In this document: positions 42,144 to 53,956 of the stretch, piece by piece | How positions within the stretch are numbered: position 1 is the first letter of the stretch | Layout: each line of letters opens with the position of its first letter | Position numbers and translations under genes: made by a program | Notes under the pieces: generated by a model | Seen by the model: the letters and a program-made list of their open reading frames with translations, nothing else | Database searches by the model: none | What the model was told of the DNA's origin: nothing | Assembly: GCA_037367355.1 (NCBI GenBank) | Contig: CM074695.1 | Coordinates: 310,001 to 374,000 of the forward strand | Reading direction: 5' to 3' | Length of the DNA: 64,000 nucleotides | Source: Neoscytalidium dimidiatum | Taxonomy: Eukaryota > Ascomycota > Dothideomycetes > Botryosphaeriales > Botryosphaeriaceae

Positions 42144-42956
42144 GGAAGCAGATGGGGGACGTGTCGAAGATGTCTACCTCATGCGTGGCCGTTTTGCCCT
42201 CGTTGAACGGCGCGCGGCTGCCGCCGGGCACGGTCTGCGCGTCGAGCACGCAGCCGTCGTTGTAGAAGTCCGGCGACCCTTCTTCGGGGGCGCCGGGGAA
42301 GGTGCAGTAGCTGATACATGTCAGTCGCTTTCTCTACGCCGACACACGTAGGTTCATTTCACCCTTGAGAGTTCCCCGGTAGCGTCTGTCCGGGCGTCAG
42401 CATCCCCCCTCACGCATCTTAGCACGCTGCGCACTCACCCGTGCGAAATACAGATTCAGCGTCGCATAGTCGCCCTTCCTGAGACTCGTCTTCATGGCAG
42501 CGATGTCCTCGTTATCCGACCACGTGCTGTTGACCGTGCGCGTGATGCCGGTCAAGTTGAACGCGATCCCGTGCGGGGCGAAGTTGTCGTTCAGCACGGC
42601 GATCTGGTTCTGCAGCATCTCGTCCTTTGCATCCCCCTTCAATTAGCTCAAAGACTGATTGCGGACATATGTTTTTCTTTTATTTTTTTTTTCTTTCTGG
42701 GTCTTCTGCTCACGGTGACATTCCCATCCTCAAGAGCGTCGGACGCGGCGACGACATGGAACCACGTGTTGACGTTGATCGCGGCCTTGGAGACCTTGAC
42801 GCCGGCTTCTTTCAACGCGGCAGCCTTCGTCCTCCATTCCTTCGAGTGTGCGATGAGCTCGGCGGGCGGATCGGGGGTGCTGCAGTTGCGGACGGCGCTC
42901 GCGGTCCCGGCCGCGGCCAGAACGACGCCGACTAGCGTGGGAGTTTTGAGGAACAT
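41697..42956 (-). CDS. Secreted M43 metalloprotease (MEP1-like), seven exons
   Basis: Exons from 5' to 3': 42714-42956, 42439-42636, 42363-42385, 42178-42310, 42074-42089, 41843-42011, 41697-41781. They sum to 867 nt and 288 residues in one frame, the usual size for this pappalysin-type family. The signal peptide is [21 protein letters not shown]. Family landmarks: [42 protein letters not shown], and zinc motif HETGHWFGLYHTF (HExxHxxGxxH), which two introns interrupt. Further landmarks are [15 protein letters not shown], the Met-turn [11 protein letters not shown], and [10 protein letters not shown]. The 23-nt and 16-nt exons are needed to keep frame and motif. The exon 2 acceptor could be 12 nt further in. 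Probably an extracellular protein-degrading enzyme. Confidence 0.85.
42115..42141. repeat. (AC)n microsatellite in a metalloprotease intron
   Basis: An AC dinucleotide run of about 27 bp inside the intron between the 133-nt and 16-nt exons. It could vary in length between strains without touching coding sequence. Confidence 0.85.
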
Positions 42957-43603
42957 GGCTGCACGAAAGAGAGAAAATCCACTGACGCAGCGAAGGAAAC
43001 GAATACGCAGGACGGCGGCGAACGCGGTTTCGACGAACGTGCATGTTTCTATATACTTCGTCGCGCGGCCGAACTTGCTGGCAGCAACTTGGCCGGGTGG
43101 ACCGTTTGGTCTTGTTGCCTGCCTCGTTCGGAAAAGCGCGCTCGTATTTGCATCGTGATCGGGGCCGCTATACCGCAACGGGTAACCATGGCCAGCCAAT
43201 CCTGTCTGGGGAGTCATGCGATGGTGGTAGGGATTGCCTGAGAGAAGGCAGGTCGCTGCGGTTCAATCGCAGTATACGAGCACAGTTCGTAAACACGGCT
43301 CATTGCCGAGCCAGTCAAGGGAGATGCGCGAGTGAAGAAGAAGAAGAAGACAATATCGTATGACCGCTCTACAAGTCTATGGGTTCGTAAGTACCGGCAT
43401 GCCCGTCCGGCTTCTAGTCTTTGCCTAACTAATCTCCGCCAATGCATCGTTGAGAATGGGGAATTTTTTTTTTAAAAAAAAAGGGAAGAAATCAAAAGAG
43501 GAAGAAGAAGAAGAAGGCAATATCGGGCCTCTAACAGTATCCCACGAACGCCATCCGAATGCAAGTATCCATGGCCCAATGAACGACGTCCACCGAACGA
43601 TGT
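42957..43603. other. Intergenic
   Basis: Metalloprotease promoter and desaturase 3' end. It contains GAA-trinucleotide runs near 43336 and 43500 and a T-run directly followed by an A-run at about 43464-43485, which could form a hairpin. No gene seen. Confidence 0.5.
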
Positions 43604-45488
43604 TCAATGCAACCCGCTCTCGCCCGTCTCCGCCATGTGCAGCTGGCACTCCACCAGCGTCTCGACCATCTTCGCGACCTCCTCCAGCCTCGTCAGCACG
43701 ACGCCGTTCCCCTCGACGAAGCCCTTGCACTGGTACCTGATGCCGGTCTTGGCGCAAAACTCCCTCACCAGGCCCTGGCAGGCGCGCAGGTTGTGCCGCG
43801 GCACGCGCGGGAACAGGTGGTGCACGGCCTGGAACTGGAGGCCGCCGTGCAGGAAGTCGAGCCAGGCGGGGCAGTCGACGTCCATGGTGGTGCGCAGCTG
43901 GCGCTGGGCGAAGGACTCGGTCGGGCCCAGGTCGGCCGTCGGCATGCCCCAGTGCGAGAGCGTGATCTGCACGTGCAGCAGCATCGTGATGGTGTGCGAG
44001 ACGAGCACGAAGAGCACGCGGGCGGGCCAGCTGGGCAGGGTCTGGAGGAGGAGGACGTAGCCGAAGAGGTACCAGTAGCATGCCATGAAGACCAGCTCGA
44101 GCGGGCGCGTCCAGGAGGCGGAGCCGAGCTGCGAGGCCCGCGGGGAGAGCAGGTGCAGCCAGGAGAGGAGGTAGAGGTTGAAGCGCGCGACGGCCATGAT
44201 GGGGTAGTAGGTGTATTTCTGGTAGGGGACGAGCAGGTCGGCGGCGGCGTCCCAGTAGAAGGTGAAGTTGTAGAAGGTGCTGCGGAGAGACTTGAAGTAG
44301 GATGGCGTGGTGGCGAAGAGCGGGATGTTCTGGATGTCCGGATCATGCTCGGGCATGTTGGTCACCAGGTGATGCACGTTGTGCGAGCTCTTCCACCAGC
44401 CGATCGACAGTCCGCAGCAGAAGTCGGCGATGAAGGCGCCGATGACGGTGTCGGTGACGAAGTTGCCGGTGATGCCGCGGTGGCCGGCGTCGTGCGCGGT
44501 AAACATGATTTGCTGCCAGAACATACCCAGGAAGGCGGCCGAGGTGATGTACCATTCCTTGCGGAGGAAGTAGATGAAGAGGGAGAAGAGGAAGGCGTAG
44601 CGGATCATCTCTTTGGCATACTCCCGGTACGGGCAGTTGTAGTAACCCTTCTCTTGGATGAGCTTGTGCAGAGCATCGTAGTCGGCTCTGATGGCTTGCT
44701 GGGTCTCCGGGTCCAGCGAAGGGTAGTTGCGAATGCCGTCGGCGATCTCATCCTGCTCTAATGCGGCGGTATAGGCCGCGCGCGAGAGGTTCGCTGTAGA
44801 AAGCTTGGTTGCGGCGGCAGGGGCGGGCGCAGCTGCTTTGGGCACGTTCCTGCGCCTGCATTCCAATTCTTTTGTAGATTCCGGCTCAGCGTCGGACAGG
44901 CCGATGCTCGAGTTGCTCGAGCTCAGCGGGTCGGGCTTGGCGCTGAAGATGGACGGGGCGTCGTTGTCGTGGTCGTTATCGTCATCGTCGGAGGAAGCGT
45001 CTTCTCGGTCGGTGAGATGGTCCCGAGCGGGGGGGGTGTTGCGGTGAGGGTGAGGACCGGCCCGAATGGGGGGCTCAAGGTTTGTCCAGGGCTGCTGAAC
45101 CCGACCGACTCGGTAGGCCTTCATGATCGACAGGGTCTTTTCGAAGTGGTACCTGCATAGGGCCGACGCGCGTTAGCCTCGAAGAGTCCAGTCCAGCCCA
45201 CGTTCGCGCCCCTCACGACATGCAAAGCAAGCAAGAAACACTCCGCAGCGCATACTCACCTCGCCTAAAGGTGGTCTGGGGAGTCTGGGGGAGGAACGGT
45301 GGTAGTTACACGTTGATTTCATCGGTCGCGTCTCTGCCGACCATGTGCAGGATTGCCAGGCGGCCGCCGGGGTGTCTGTCGATCCATTTGTCGAGCTTCA
45401 GCGCGTATCCCTCGTGGATGACGATGAGCTGCCCGTCCGCGACAAGGTCCTGCACCTCGTGTGCCGAAAGAAGTCGATTACGGTCCAT
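43604..45488 (-). CDS. Sphingolipid delta-8 desaturase with N-terminal cytochrome b5
   Basis: Exon 1 (45310-45488) starts at ATG 45488 and encodes cytochrome b5 with the heme motif DRHPGGRLAIL. Exon 2 (43604-45152) continues it (VYHFEKTLSIMKAYRVG), giving 575 residues. An acidic, Ser-rich linker follows (SSDDDDNDHDND). The membrane desaturase domain carries three histidine boxes: HDAGH, HNVHH and QAVHH, the last with Gln as in front-end desaturases. Hydrophobic segments include YAFLFSLFIYFL and AFLGMFWQQIMF. Fungal enzymes of this layout introduce the delta-8 double bond of the sphingoid base of glucosylceramides in the ER. The 157-bp intron uses GTAACT and ATGCAG. Confidence 0.9.
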
Positions 45489-48149
45489 TGCTGCGGTGAG
45501 GTGGAGAGAGGGTGTTGGAGCAGCGAGGGAGAAGGAGAGAGTAGGAAGGTGCTGCACCAGCGACTGCGCATGCCTTGCGGGACGCACAGCGCTGAGCCGC
45601 CCCGCACCTGGCTATATATCGCTACCTCTGGACCCTGATCGCCTTCCAGAACCCCTTCTCTTCCCCTCGGCCGGAGACCCATGGAGCCCAGTGCTGGTGC
45701 TGCTGAAACTGCGCCCCTTTGCCGCGTCAGGCCCGCGCGACTGCCCAGAGCTGCCCCCTCGGGAGACACTCCACCACTCAGGCGACGTCGTCTGGAAAAA
45801 TCCGAGGCCGCCAAGGCAATCTGCTATGGGGGAAGTACCGCGTGTTCAAGCCACGGCCAAACGCGAATACGTTTTGAAAGCTGGTCACGGCCCGACTCGC
45901 TTGCGCACCCGCTTTCGTGTGCCTGTGCCGGAGGGTAACCAGCCTCGGGTTCTCTTCCGCCCGCCTCCCGACCTGCTCTCAATATTCCGAAAGGTCTTAG
46001 TTTTCAGACCCAGCCTCTCACTTACATTGCAGGCGCTTAGAAGTCCATTCTGGAGATTGGCTCTTCTTCCCGTGCTACTTGGCGTGATTGGGTCAGACTG
46101 TCTACCAGACAAAAAGGCTCGGTGGTAGAGTAACAGCTGCGATGCGGGTAAATGACCCATAATTGGCATGACCTAGTCAAAACGGTCTTTCGGACACGGC
46201 ACCTGTGCCGAAGTCGTTGCCGATAAACGTCGCGCCTACACCGTTTCACTGTGGCTTCAGGCGGCGATTCTAGAAGGAAGAATGCTTACTGCTGCCTCGC
46301 TAATTGTCCTTCGACCTGTACACCGCCGCTAGTTCTGCTTCCTGGCTCCTGATTTTTGGAGTCCTTCCTCCCACCCGCCCACATAGTTCTGTTTTAAGCA
46401 TCGTCGTGTTTCGGTTCTCTTTCTAGCGTAATTTTCCCTCCTGACTCAGGCATCCCGCAATCATGCTGCCACGGGCTTTGCCGGCAACCTTCTCTCGAAC
46501 CCGCTCCCATCTTCAACCTTCGTTAAGTTCAAGCCAATATTCGGCGACGTCCATCTCAAACACCCCCGCAAGGCAAGCAGACATCGGACAACGCTGAGAC
46601 TTGCACCGCGGATGGAGCGGATGGTGCGCGCACGCCACACGAATACGTAAACGACCATTTCCTAGCGCACCGCCGCCGGAACACCAGCACCTCTTCCAGT
46701 TTGGCGTTCCTCCGTTACCCCAAATAGCGCTCACCATCGCATCTCCTTTACATTTGGACACCCGCCCGCATCTCTCGAAACAACAACGGCACGCATCTCC
46801 TTCAGGACATGCCTGACTCCGGACCTTGGGATTGTTGTAGCAGATAAGGTGGCGGAGAATCACAGTCATTCCATTTCTCACACCATCTCTCCTCTCATTG
46901 GTACATTTCCAGTGTGGTGCACTTGATGAGGAGGGTTAGCGCCATCGGCATTCCTTTCTCAAGGACTGTAGATACGAAGACTTTGTCCGCCGCTTCAACG
47001 GGAGCATCGTCCGCAGAAACGCCGGAAAACTACCAAAAAAATCAATCCGCCATGTGGCATATAGCCGCATGGAAAGAATTCTACACTCGCGTTGATGGTT
47101 GTCATTGACATGTCTGAATGTACGTATTTTCTTGACGTACTGGACTTTCCCTGGAATTTTCGGCTCTCAAAATTCGCCAGACTCTCTATTCGTCGGTCAG
47201 ACAGGCGCAGTCAGGGGAAGTTTCCAAGACGCATCTCTACGTTCTGAGAGATTTTGGTTAAGAGCCAGGTGAGACAGTTGGTAAAATCAAGCCACTGATA
47301 ATTCGGACAATCAAAGAGCTTACGCAGTGAATGCATCTTGATCAATTGCAGGCTGCACAATCTTCGTTTATTTTTGCCACTTGGCGGCTGCAACAGGGTT
47401 GCTGGATGGTACATGGCGGACGGTAGGCAGACTTCTTCCAGAAGTTGAGGGGAGGATTCGTACGTGTGTACCCACATAAGGGGAGAGGCGTGGGGTGTTG
47501 TGGGGCGTGTGCGTCTCATTCGCCAAAACACATCGGCCCGGCGGCCTCCCCGCCTCCATGCAATGTGCGGTACGCAGCCCGTTTCAAGGTAGTTCAGAAC
47601 CTAGTGGCTCGTGCATGCGACCATCTACCACATTTCAACTATAATTTCCACGGTCCGTGCGTGGGCTCTTGAAAGGGATGTCCCAGCTTTCGGCCAGGAA
47701 ACTATGGGATGCAGGTATCTATTTCACACCTCTGGTACTCTTGCCTCTTGGGCCGCTGGCTGATAGTCAAGTTTCGTCTCTCCTTTCTTGAGTTTCTCAG
47801 GTCATCCAAAGCAAGCCTTAGTCTTGTCAACGGGCTGACAATCATGTTCTCGCACAAGCGGGCGCTGCAGCTAATCGACAGCTTCAACACATTCTCTGTC
47901 TACCGAGCTTCTTGAATTTATATTCTAATTACTGAACTCACAGCTTCATGCCTACTGACGGCATGCAACAGCAAATATTCGATGGCGTGCACGTCTAGAT
48001 ATTGGGTTAAAAAAGCCCGCATCCTAAATACGCAACAAGCGACGTGCTATTTGACCAGCACGTGGATCCAATAAATCGCCGGCCAATCACTTAGTACATA
48101 TACTCAGCGAATTAGATGAAGCCCATGTGATCTACCGCACTCGCGTGGA
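45489..48149. other. Accessory intergenic DNA, no intact gene
   Basis: 2.7 kb. A 302-codon plus frame (45220-46128) overlaps the desaturase's first exon in antisense and lacks family features. The frames at 46513-46881, 46914-47108 and 47211-47531 are likewise unrecognised. The first part holds the desaturase promoter. Confidence 0.45.
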
Positions 48150-48293
48150 AGTTTCGCTGAAGGGGCTTGCCGACGCGCGTCTCCACCAACACATGCCTAT
48201 CCTTACTGTCTTCAACACCGTCAACTATGTCATGTCCGCGCAACAGTTTCTCTCAAGGCTGTGACTTCTAGTTGAAGGCAAAGGCTAACGCGC

Positions 48294-49198
48294 TTGCAAG
48301 CGCTTCGGCAATGGCGATTTCGTATGGATCCGCAGTCCTGGCACACGTCAAGAAACATTTGCACCACAGTCTCAGTACCATCAAACTATGCAGGCAGTTT
48401 CGCAGCTCTGGGTTCGTTATATCAGCTCCATATTGACCCTGGGACCAAAGTAGACAAGGTGGGAAACATGAGCGCTCCATTGACAAGAGATGACGCGCAG
48501 AAATTCATAGAAGCAGAGGTCTATCGGAAGACGCCGAATGGAAGAGATGATAAACTAATAGCCAACATATCTGCCGGAAATACCTACGAGGTGGGAGCAA
48601 ACAGGTTCCAAATCACGAATCTGGATTTGCAGAGTCGTATACAATAGATTACCCGACGAGCCGCCGACGCGCTCGGCATACCAGAGAATCTACAGGAACA
48701 TGTCGAAGCGCATCCACAAGGTATGGTGCTCTACGAGAAGGGTTCCATTGTCAAACCACATCAAGAGTAAGCACCGTAGGACTTGATTGTCTTCTCAGGC
48801 ATACCTGACTTTTTGCCAAGTTCTGAAAAGGAGCCTGGGATATTCGGTACTCTTATCATTTGAGGGCGGTTCTGTCACGACAAGACATGCAGAGAGCGAG
48901 AAAGATTGGACGCCACAACGACTCGGCGCAACGTGGCTTTCTTAGTGAATGATGCACGCTGTGCTGTCCATTACCTACCCTCCGCGACGAAAAAAAAAAA
49001 AAAAAAACTCAGTTGAGAGGGTACTCCAACGTGGTCTACGAAATCGAAGAAATTACTTCAGGGTATCGATGGGCATTAACATACAACCTTGTCAATACTG
49101 TGCCGAGTATTCCGATGTCTGTGGTAAAGATCAGCTCTGAGATGCAATTACTTCAATCCGCGCTTAGCACGTGGGCAGATCGATACCAAGAGGACTGA
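48294..49198 (+). pseudogene. 2OG-Fe(II) oxygenase (prolyl 4-hydroxylase-like) pseudogene
   Basis: Fragments follow the order of a fungal 2-oxoglutarate/iron oxygenase family. GSFAALGSLYQLH and VGNMSAPLTRDDAQKFIEAE lie at 48385-48520. ADALGIPENLQEHVEAHPQG and MVLYEKGSIVKPHQ carry the first iron His and lead, across a possible intron at 48767, to DSEKEPGIFGTLII. EIEEITSGYRWALTYNLV is at about 49035-49095. Breaks: an in-frame TAG at 48645, loss of frame after FGTLII (about 48857), an A19 tract at about 48989, and no sequence beyond LTYNLV that fits the longer relatives. I infer a dead, truncated gene; its 5' limit is uncertain and may begin before 48294. Confidence 0.6.
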
Positions 49199-49641
49199 CT
49201 TAAGAAACAAGAGCTTGTCTTACCTGGCCCGTTGTGACCTTGTTTTGGTTCTCGAAGGCGAAATTGATTGGTTGATGGAATGCTTGGTGAGCTGCGCTGA
49301 TAAGTAGGTAGACTTATCTCCTCTAATCAACAGGATGGCTTCTTATTTTCTTTGGTTCCACTCAATATCAGGATGACAGAAAAAAGAAAAAAAAAATCAT
49401 ACGAACAAGCTAACCCTTACGAACACCTACACCTCCTACCAACCATGTCCATCAACCGCGTTCCTAATCTTTTGCTTTGACAGACTAACATAACGTAGAA
49501 AACAGGTCTTAAATACTCGATAGCCTGCATTTCACTTAGAGCAACGGGCCGGAGAAAAGAGCTCGACCTGGCTCATCTCAATTTAGTTCGACTATCTAAG
49601 CTAATCAGATGCGACTTTCCAAAATATAGCGTGGTTAACTA
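49199..49641. other. Intergenic
   Basis: 440 bp between the oxygenase pseudogene and the kinase-HET stop codon. No gene seen. Confidence 0.4.
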
Positions 49642-52600
49642 CTAAGTAATAGAAACTCTAGGCTCGCCAATCCCAAGAATAATATTCTTCCCTTTCAATT
49701 TTCCAACACCAACACGCTTCCAGTCATGACAAGGTTGCTTCCCTATCAGAAGCACGTAATGGTCCTTCAGGCTCAAATCTATTTCAGACCTAGACCTGCC
49801 GATCACCACAAATTTGAGTTCCTGTTCCGATGGCGTGCTTCCGCTGTCATATATGACGGTGTCTTCTGCTGACGCAGAGAATCCCCGCGCCATACCCATA
49901 AGCTTACCATTGCCTGCACGATCAGCTGTGTGCCATGACGACTCTTGGGAGAGATTGCGGTGCCAGGGTGATCGGATTTCATCTTTCTCCCAGTCCACTC
50001 GATCAAAAGGAACTTCCAAGTAATCAATCGGCCCCTCATACGACGTCCAAGACCAAGAAGGCACCTCGTTTCCGGTGCTGAACGCGATCTTTTTCATGGA
50101 TACCACGCCAGAGCTGCGTGTCCACAACAGACTTCTTCCCAAGTAGCTGGAGAGCTCGGGTTTGCGGCTGTCGAAGATGCCATACCCTCCATGGACCCCG
50201 AGCTCCTTAATCAGCCGTTTCTCTAGTCCTAGTATAGCGACAGGCCTGTCTTGTTTTACTGACAACACCATCATCGAGTACTGCTTGTAGAAGTTCTCGA
50301 AAAAGGTTATGACTCCACCCTTCGTCTGCTTCATGGCGACTTGGGGGAATAGGGGGTCTCCGAGCAATGCTGCGTTGCTGTGATTTGTTTGTAAGCCGAA
50401 GTCATGCGGACGAGGGATCCAGTCACGTACTTTTTCATCTTGGTAAGCGTCTCGCAGCGAATTCCATCTCCACACTCCCAATACGTCTGCCCTTCCGCAA
50501 AGTGGATCGTTCTCCGCGCCAGAGCTCTTTCTTGGTATACCCATCCACGCTTGTTGAGCTCTGCACCCGTAACATGCCTATCAAAATCATCAATCGCCTC
50601 ACAGATATAGAAGCGGCCTCTTGGATCGTTTGAAAAAGTGACGAAGTCTCGGCTTGGACGAGACTTCAAAAACCCCTCCGTCACGCCAGATGCCCGTGTG
50701 GCAGCAATAACACAGTATGCAGAACTAAATATATTCTCCATTAACTGTGCCTGTTCATCCCAGTCTCCGTCGGAGCCTTGGACAATACAGAGTGAATCAA
50801 TCCAAAGGTACTGAATATTCAGTTCCCTCGTGACCTCAACAGCGTCCTGGAAAGTCTGTGGAAGGTCACTTATCTTCATGCCCTCCAAGCGTCGCTCGAT
50901 ATTCCCTGTTGTGGTGGAGAATGCTCGATTCTTGTTTTGATTGCCCCAACGGTGAGACAGCGCAATGTACTGTCCCTTCTGACCTTGCGTAGTATTCATC
51001 AAGCATATTTCATTCCCACGCCTTACATCAATGACTCGCATCGGCAGGGCGTCGGGCTGATTTGGGTAACATTTGTGATCGTTATTGCAGTGCTTCAGCC
51101 ATTGGCGGATAATTTGGAAGCGTGTTTTGTTCCCTCTGGAAGGGGGGCTCGGGAGCCCTATTTGGATGTTTTCCCAACGGTTCGCAGGTTCTGGGCCTCT
51201 GCATATCGAGAGAATGGGGAATTCGAATCCTTTCATCTTCAAGATCGAACCTTTCCTGTATAATAGGACCGGTCCTGTTTGGCTGGTCTTGCCGCAAGCC
51301 TGATATAGAAGACGGCATAATTTGCACTTTGAATGCTTCATTCCCATGGCGGTCATGTTTTGTTCGTGTAGGATCGGAGTTTGCGAGAGATCTAGAGCCC
51401 GGCAACGATCGCAAAGTTTTTCAGTGGTGTGTTGAGGGAAATCATTCGATAGGTCGGTTCCACTGAGGTATTCAAGCGCAAACTCATTATCGACAATAAA
51501 TTTCCAAGTATCAGTTAGGCTCTGGGCAAGTGTGAGTAGAAATCGGCCTCTTGATCTTCTTGAGCGAGTGACAAGGGCGTGGATAAGTAGGCAAAACAGC
51601 TAATCTTGAGTATCCCTACGTACATGCGCATATGGGGAATGGAATTCGAACGTCGTCTCCGTGAAAGGGGAGGTATCATCTGATCTAGTTGAATCCACTG
51701 GTAGCGCCTGTGGATTAGGCACCATTAAGTGGGAGCCGAACGTTTTTCGGGTGTTTGGAAATGTGACGTTCTTTCGTTCCGTGCCAGTGAAAAGGTAGCG
51801 CCGATCCCCCAGACCTCTTTCTACCATGTTTCTCAGCTCTTCCTTAAGAGCAGAAGCAGTTGCTCGAGAACGAGTATTGCTTTCAGCCCCTTCTCTGCTA
51901 ATTCCATGCTGGTGATCCACGTGATCGCCATCGCTGTCAACAATAAGGAGTCTTGTTTTGACAAATCGCAGTAACCCACTCAAGGCAGTTTGTTTGCCAT
52001 CCTTGAATTCAGGATCATTTTTCTGTATCATGTTCATCCAGCGCTCTGCGACATCATTAATTTCAAAGCCGCCATTTTTGAACTTGTAGAAAGCCGTCCA
52101 AAGAAGTCCTTCTCCTCTCTACCTTCGATGAGACTCGTGTCCTCTGCCTGCTTATGAAAGTCTTGTAAACCTTCCTGGCCGTAGAGGAGCCAGATTAAGA
52201 ATTCAAGTATGATGCATCCCATCGACCACAGATCGTAACGCCGACTTCTTGGGGTTTTACCCTTCGCATTCTGAGGATGGGCCTCAGGACCCTCGTACTT
52301 AACAGTCCCATATCTCATTCCTGTCGGGCCATTTCGGTTTTCCGTTACCTCATTGTGGTATTTGGCTAGTCCGAGATCTGCAATCTGAAGAGTTCCCAGT
52401 CCTACAGGATCCTTGCTGACTTGAAATCTTAGTATGTTTTCGGGCTTGAGGCCGCCATGGCGCCAATTGCCAGAGACGTCAGCCCGGACATTGCTGATGC
52501 GGAAATCATTGTGTAGCTTCTCAAGCGCATCAGCGAGGCCATGCAGCTGTTCAAGGACGGCTTGAACGAGCTCTGGTCTGAGGTCTGGCTTAGTATGCTT

Positions 52601-53620
52601 CTCCCAGAAGCTCCGGAGGCTCCCGCCGTCTGCCCATTCGAGGATGAGATAGTACTTGTTTCCCATCTCCACTGCCGCAATAAATCTGTTCAGATGGCAG
52701 CTTTCTAGATTGTTGGTCATTTGCAGCGCATGTGACTCCATCTCCCATGCAGTCCGGGGCTCTGCATAGTCATCCACGCTGCGCAATTCTTTGAGAGCAA
52801 CGATGAGCCCGGAACGGTCCTTGAGCAAGATATGTTAACGCATATACGATCACTTGCGGCAGTCACCCATACATTTGTAATGTCCTGATGTTCTTGGTGT
52901 ATTGTGACCTTGCTGACCATGCTGAAGCCTCCATTGGGGCTTTCACTATCATCTGTATCGTTCCGCCGAAAAGGAAGAATGGTTTCAGGAGCGAGCCTGT
53001 GTTGAAGATCTGTCTTGCGAAAAACAGGAGCGTGGAAAGACCATCTGTCCTGGTAGAAATCTCCGACGGAGGTGGAGTTCCATGGTTTTTCATGGAGTAG
53101 ACTGAAGGCAGGCGAATGGGAACACTCGCGATCTCCTTTCGTTGTACACCGTGGTTGATTTTCGTGGTAGAGCATTTCGTCGTCCAGACGGTCAAGGAAC
53201 GGTTGCATGATTGCAACGAGTTTCTGATCAGACTCCCTAGTTGCCAAAATTACTGTCGCAAAAACTTTGGATGCTTTACGGTCAACAAAGTCGAGCAGTT
53301 CCGGTGGTGCATCTGGAAGGGCTGCTTCGATATTCTGCCTGCACATAAGTCGAGAGAACGATCCTTGCGGCAAGAACCGCCGGTTGGAACAACACTAGGG
53401 TTTCACAGAAGGTGACATGTAGCCTGATTATCTTATAGCATACTATTGGCTTACCGGTGGTGCAGTAGTGACTTGTCTGCGTAATTGGTAAAGCTGGTTG
53501 GAGGAAATAGAATCCCACCATTGCTTACTGGACCAGGGCTGGCGGAAGCGGTCAGCCTGATGACCTTGTACTAGAGGTGTGGAGGCCAGCAAGAGCACAA
53601 TTGGATCATGCCTCCCAAGT
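49642..53620 (-). pseudogene. Protein kinase-HET fusion gene, frameshifted and catalytically altered
   Basis: Exons: 53455 to about 53620 (start undefined), 52873-53394, 51624-52819, 50431-51521 and 49642-50377. The kinase part has RRFLPQGSFSRL, WSFHAPVFRKTD, GGFSMVSKV, VALKEL, then HGGLKPENIL, where relatives have HGD or HRD, and IADLGLAKYH. So the catalytic Asp codon (52451-52453) is Gly. The exon 51624-52819 is 1196 nt. Phase-0 ends demand a multiple of three, and the frame shifts between EGREEKD and WTAFYKFKNGG at about 52090-52115. A 102-bp intron (GTACGT...GCCCAG) removes the only stop before the HET part (LCDRCRALDL, YIALSHRWG, YLWIDSLCIVQG, RGWVYQERALARRTIHF). The fusion layout is known from other fungi. 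A cell-death or recognition role is inferred. Confidence 0.65.
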
Positions 53621-53808
53621 TTCGTTGTGTTCGCTCACCCAGCTAGGCGAAAGTGACGTACTTAATATACAGAAACAAACGTATGATCCTCCATAGCACT
53701 TTTCGTGAACTGCATAATGCCTCTGCTCCTTGTAGAGGAGGATTAGGCGCTGGCCTTCTATGGAATCCCAAGCGGCAGGAATTACGAAAAGATGCATGAT
53801 GAGCGCGG

Positions 53809-53951
53809 TGTTGGAATCCTTCAGTCAAGCACCACGTGCCTGCTTAGTCGGACCTTGGTCAGTCTTTGGCCCGGCTGGCATATCTACTGAGCCAGCCGCT
53901 TATCCAGATAGTTAACCGATTGATGACTCCCACCTAAGGCTTATTTCAATA
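53809..53951. repeat. Solo LTR, second LTR family, copy 3
   Basis: 143 bp from TGTTGGAATCCTTCAG to GCTTATTTCAATA, flanked on both sides by CGCGG (53804-53808 and 53952-53956), a perfect 5-bp target duplication. The final CAATA is CAACA with one C-to-T change. It lies just upstream of the kinase-HET gene. Confidence 0.8.
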
Positions 53952-53956
53952 CGCGG

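Noticed and set aside
43607..44761. 384-codon open frame on the plus strand
   Set aside because: It is the antisense shadow of the desaturase, which has clear histidine boxes on the other strand.
45220..46128. 302-codon plus-strand frame
   Set aside because: It overlaps the first exon of the desaturase in antisense and shows no domain, signal peptide or conserved pattern.
51600..51602. Stop codon as the end of a separate kinase gene
   Set aside because: A 102-bp intron with good borders (51522-51623) removes it and joins FHSPYAH to SLTDTWKF in frame, matching known kinase-HET fusions.
53606..53797. 63-codon minus frame between the kinase-HET gene and the solo LTR
   Set aside because: It could be an upstream exon of the kinase-HET gene, but I found no splice arrangement that keeps frame, so it is not annotated as coding.
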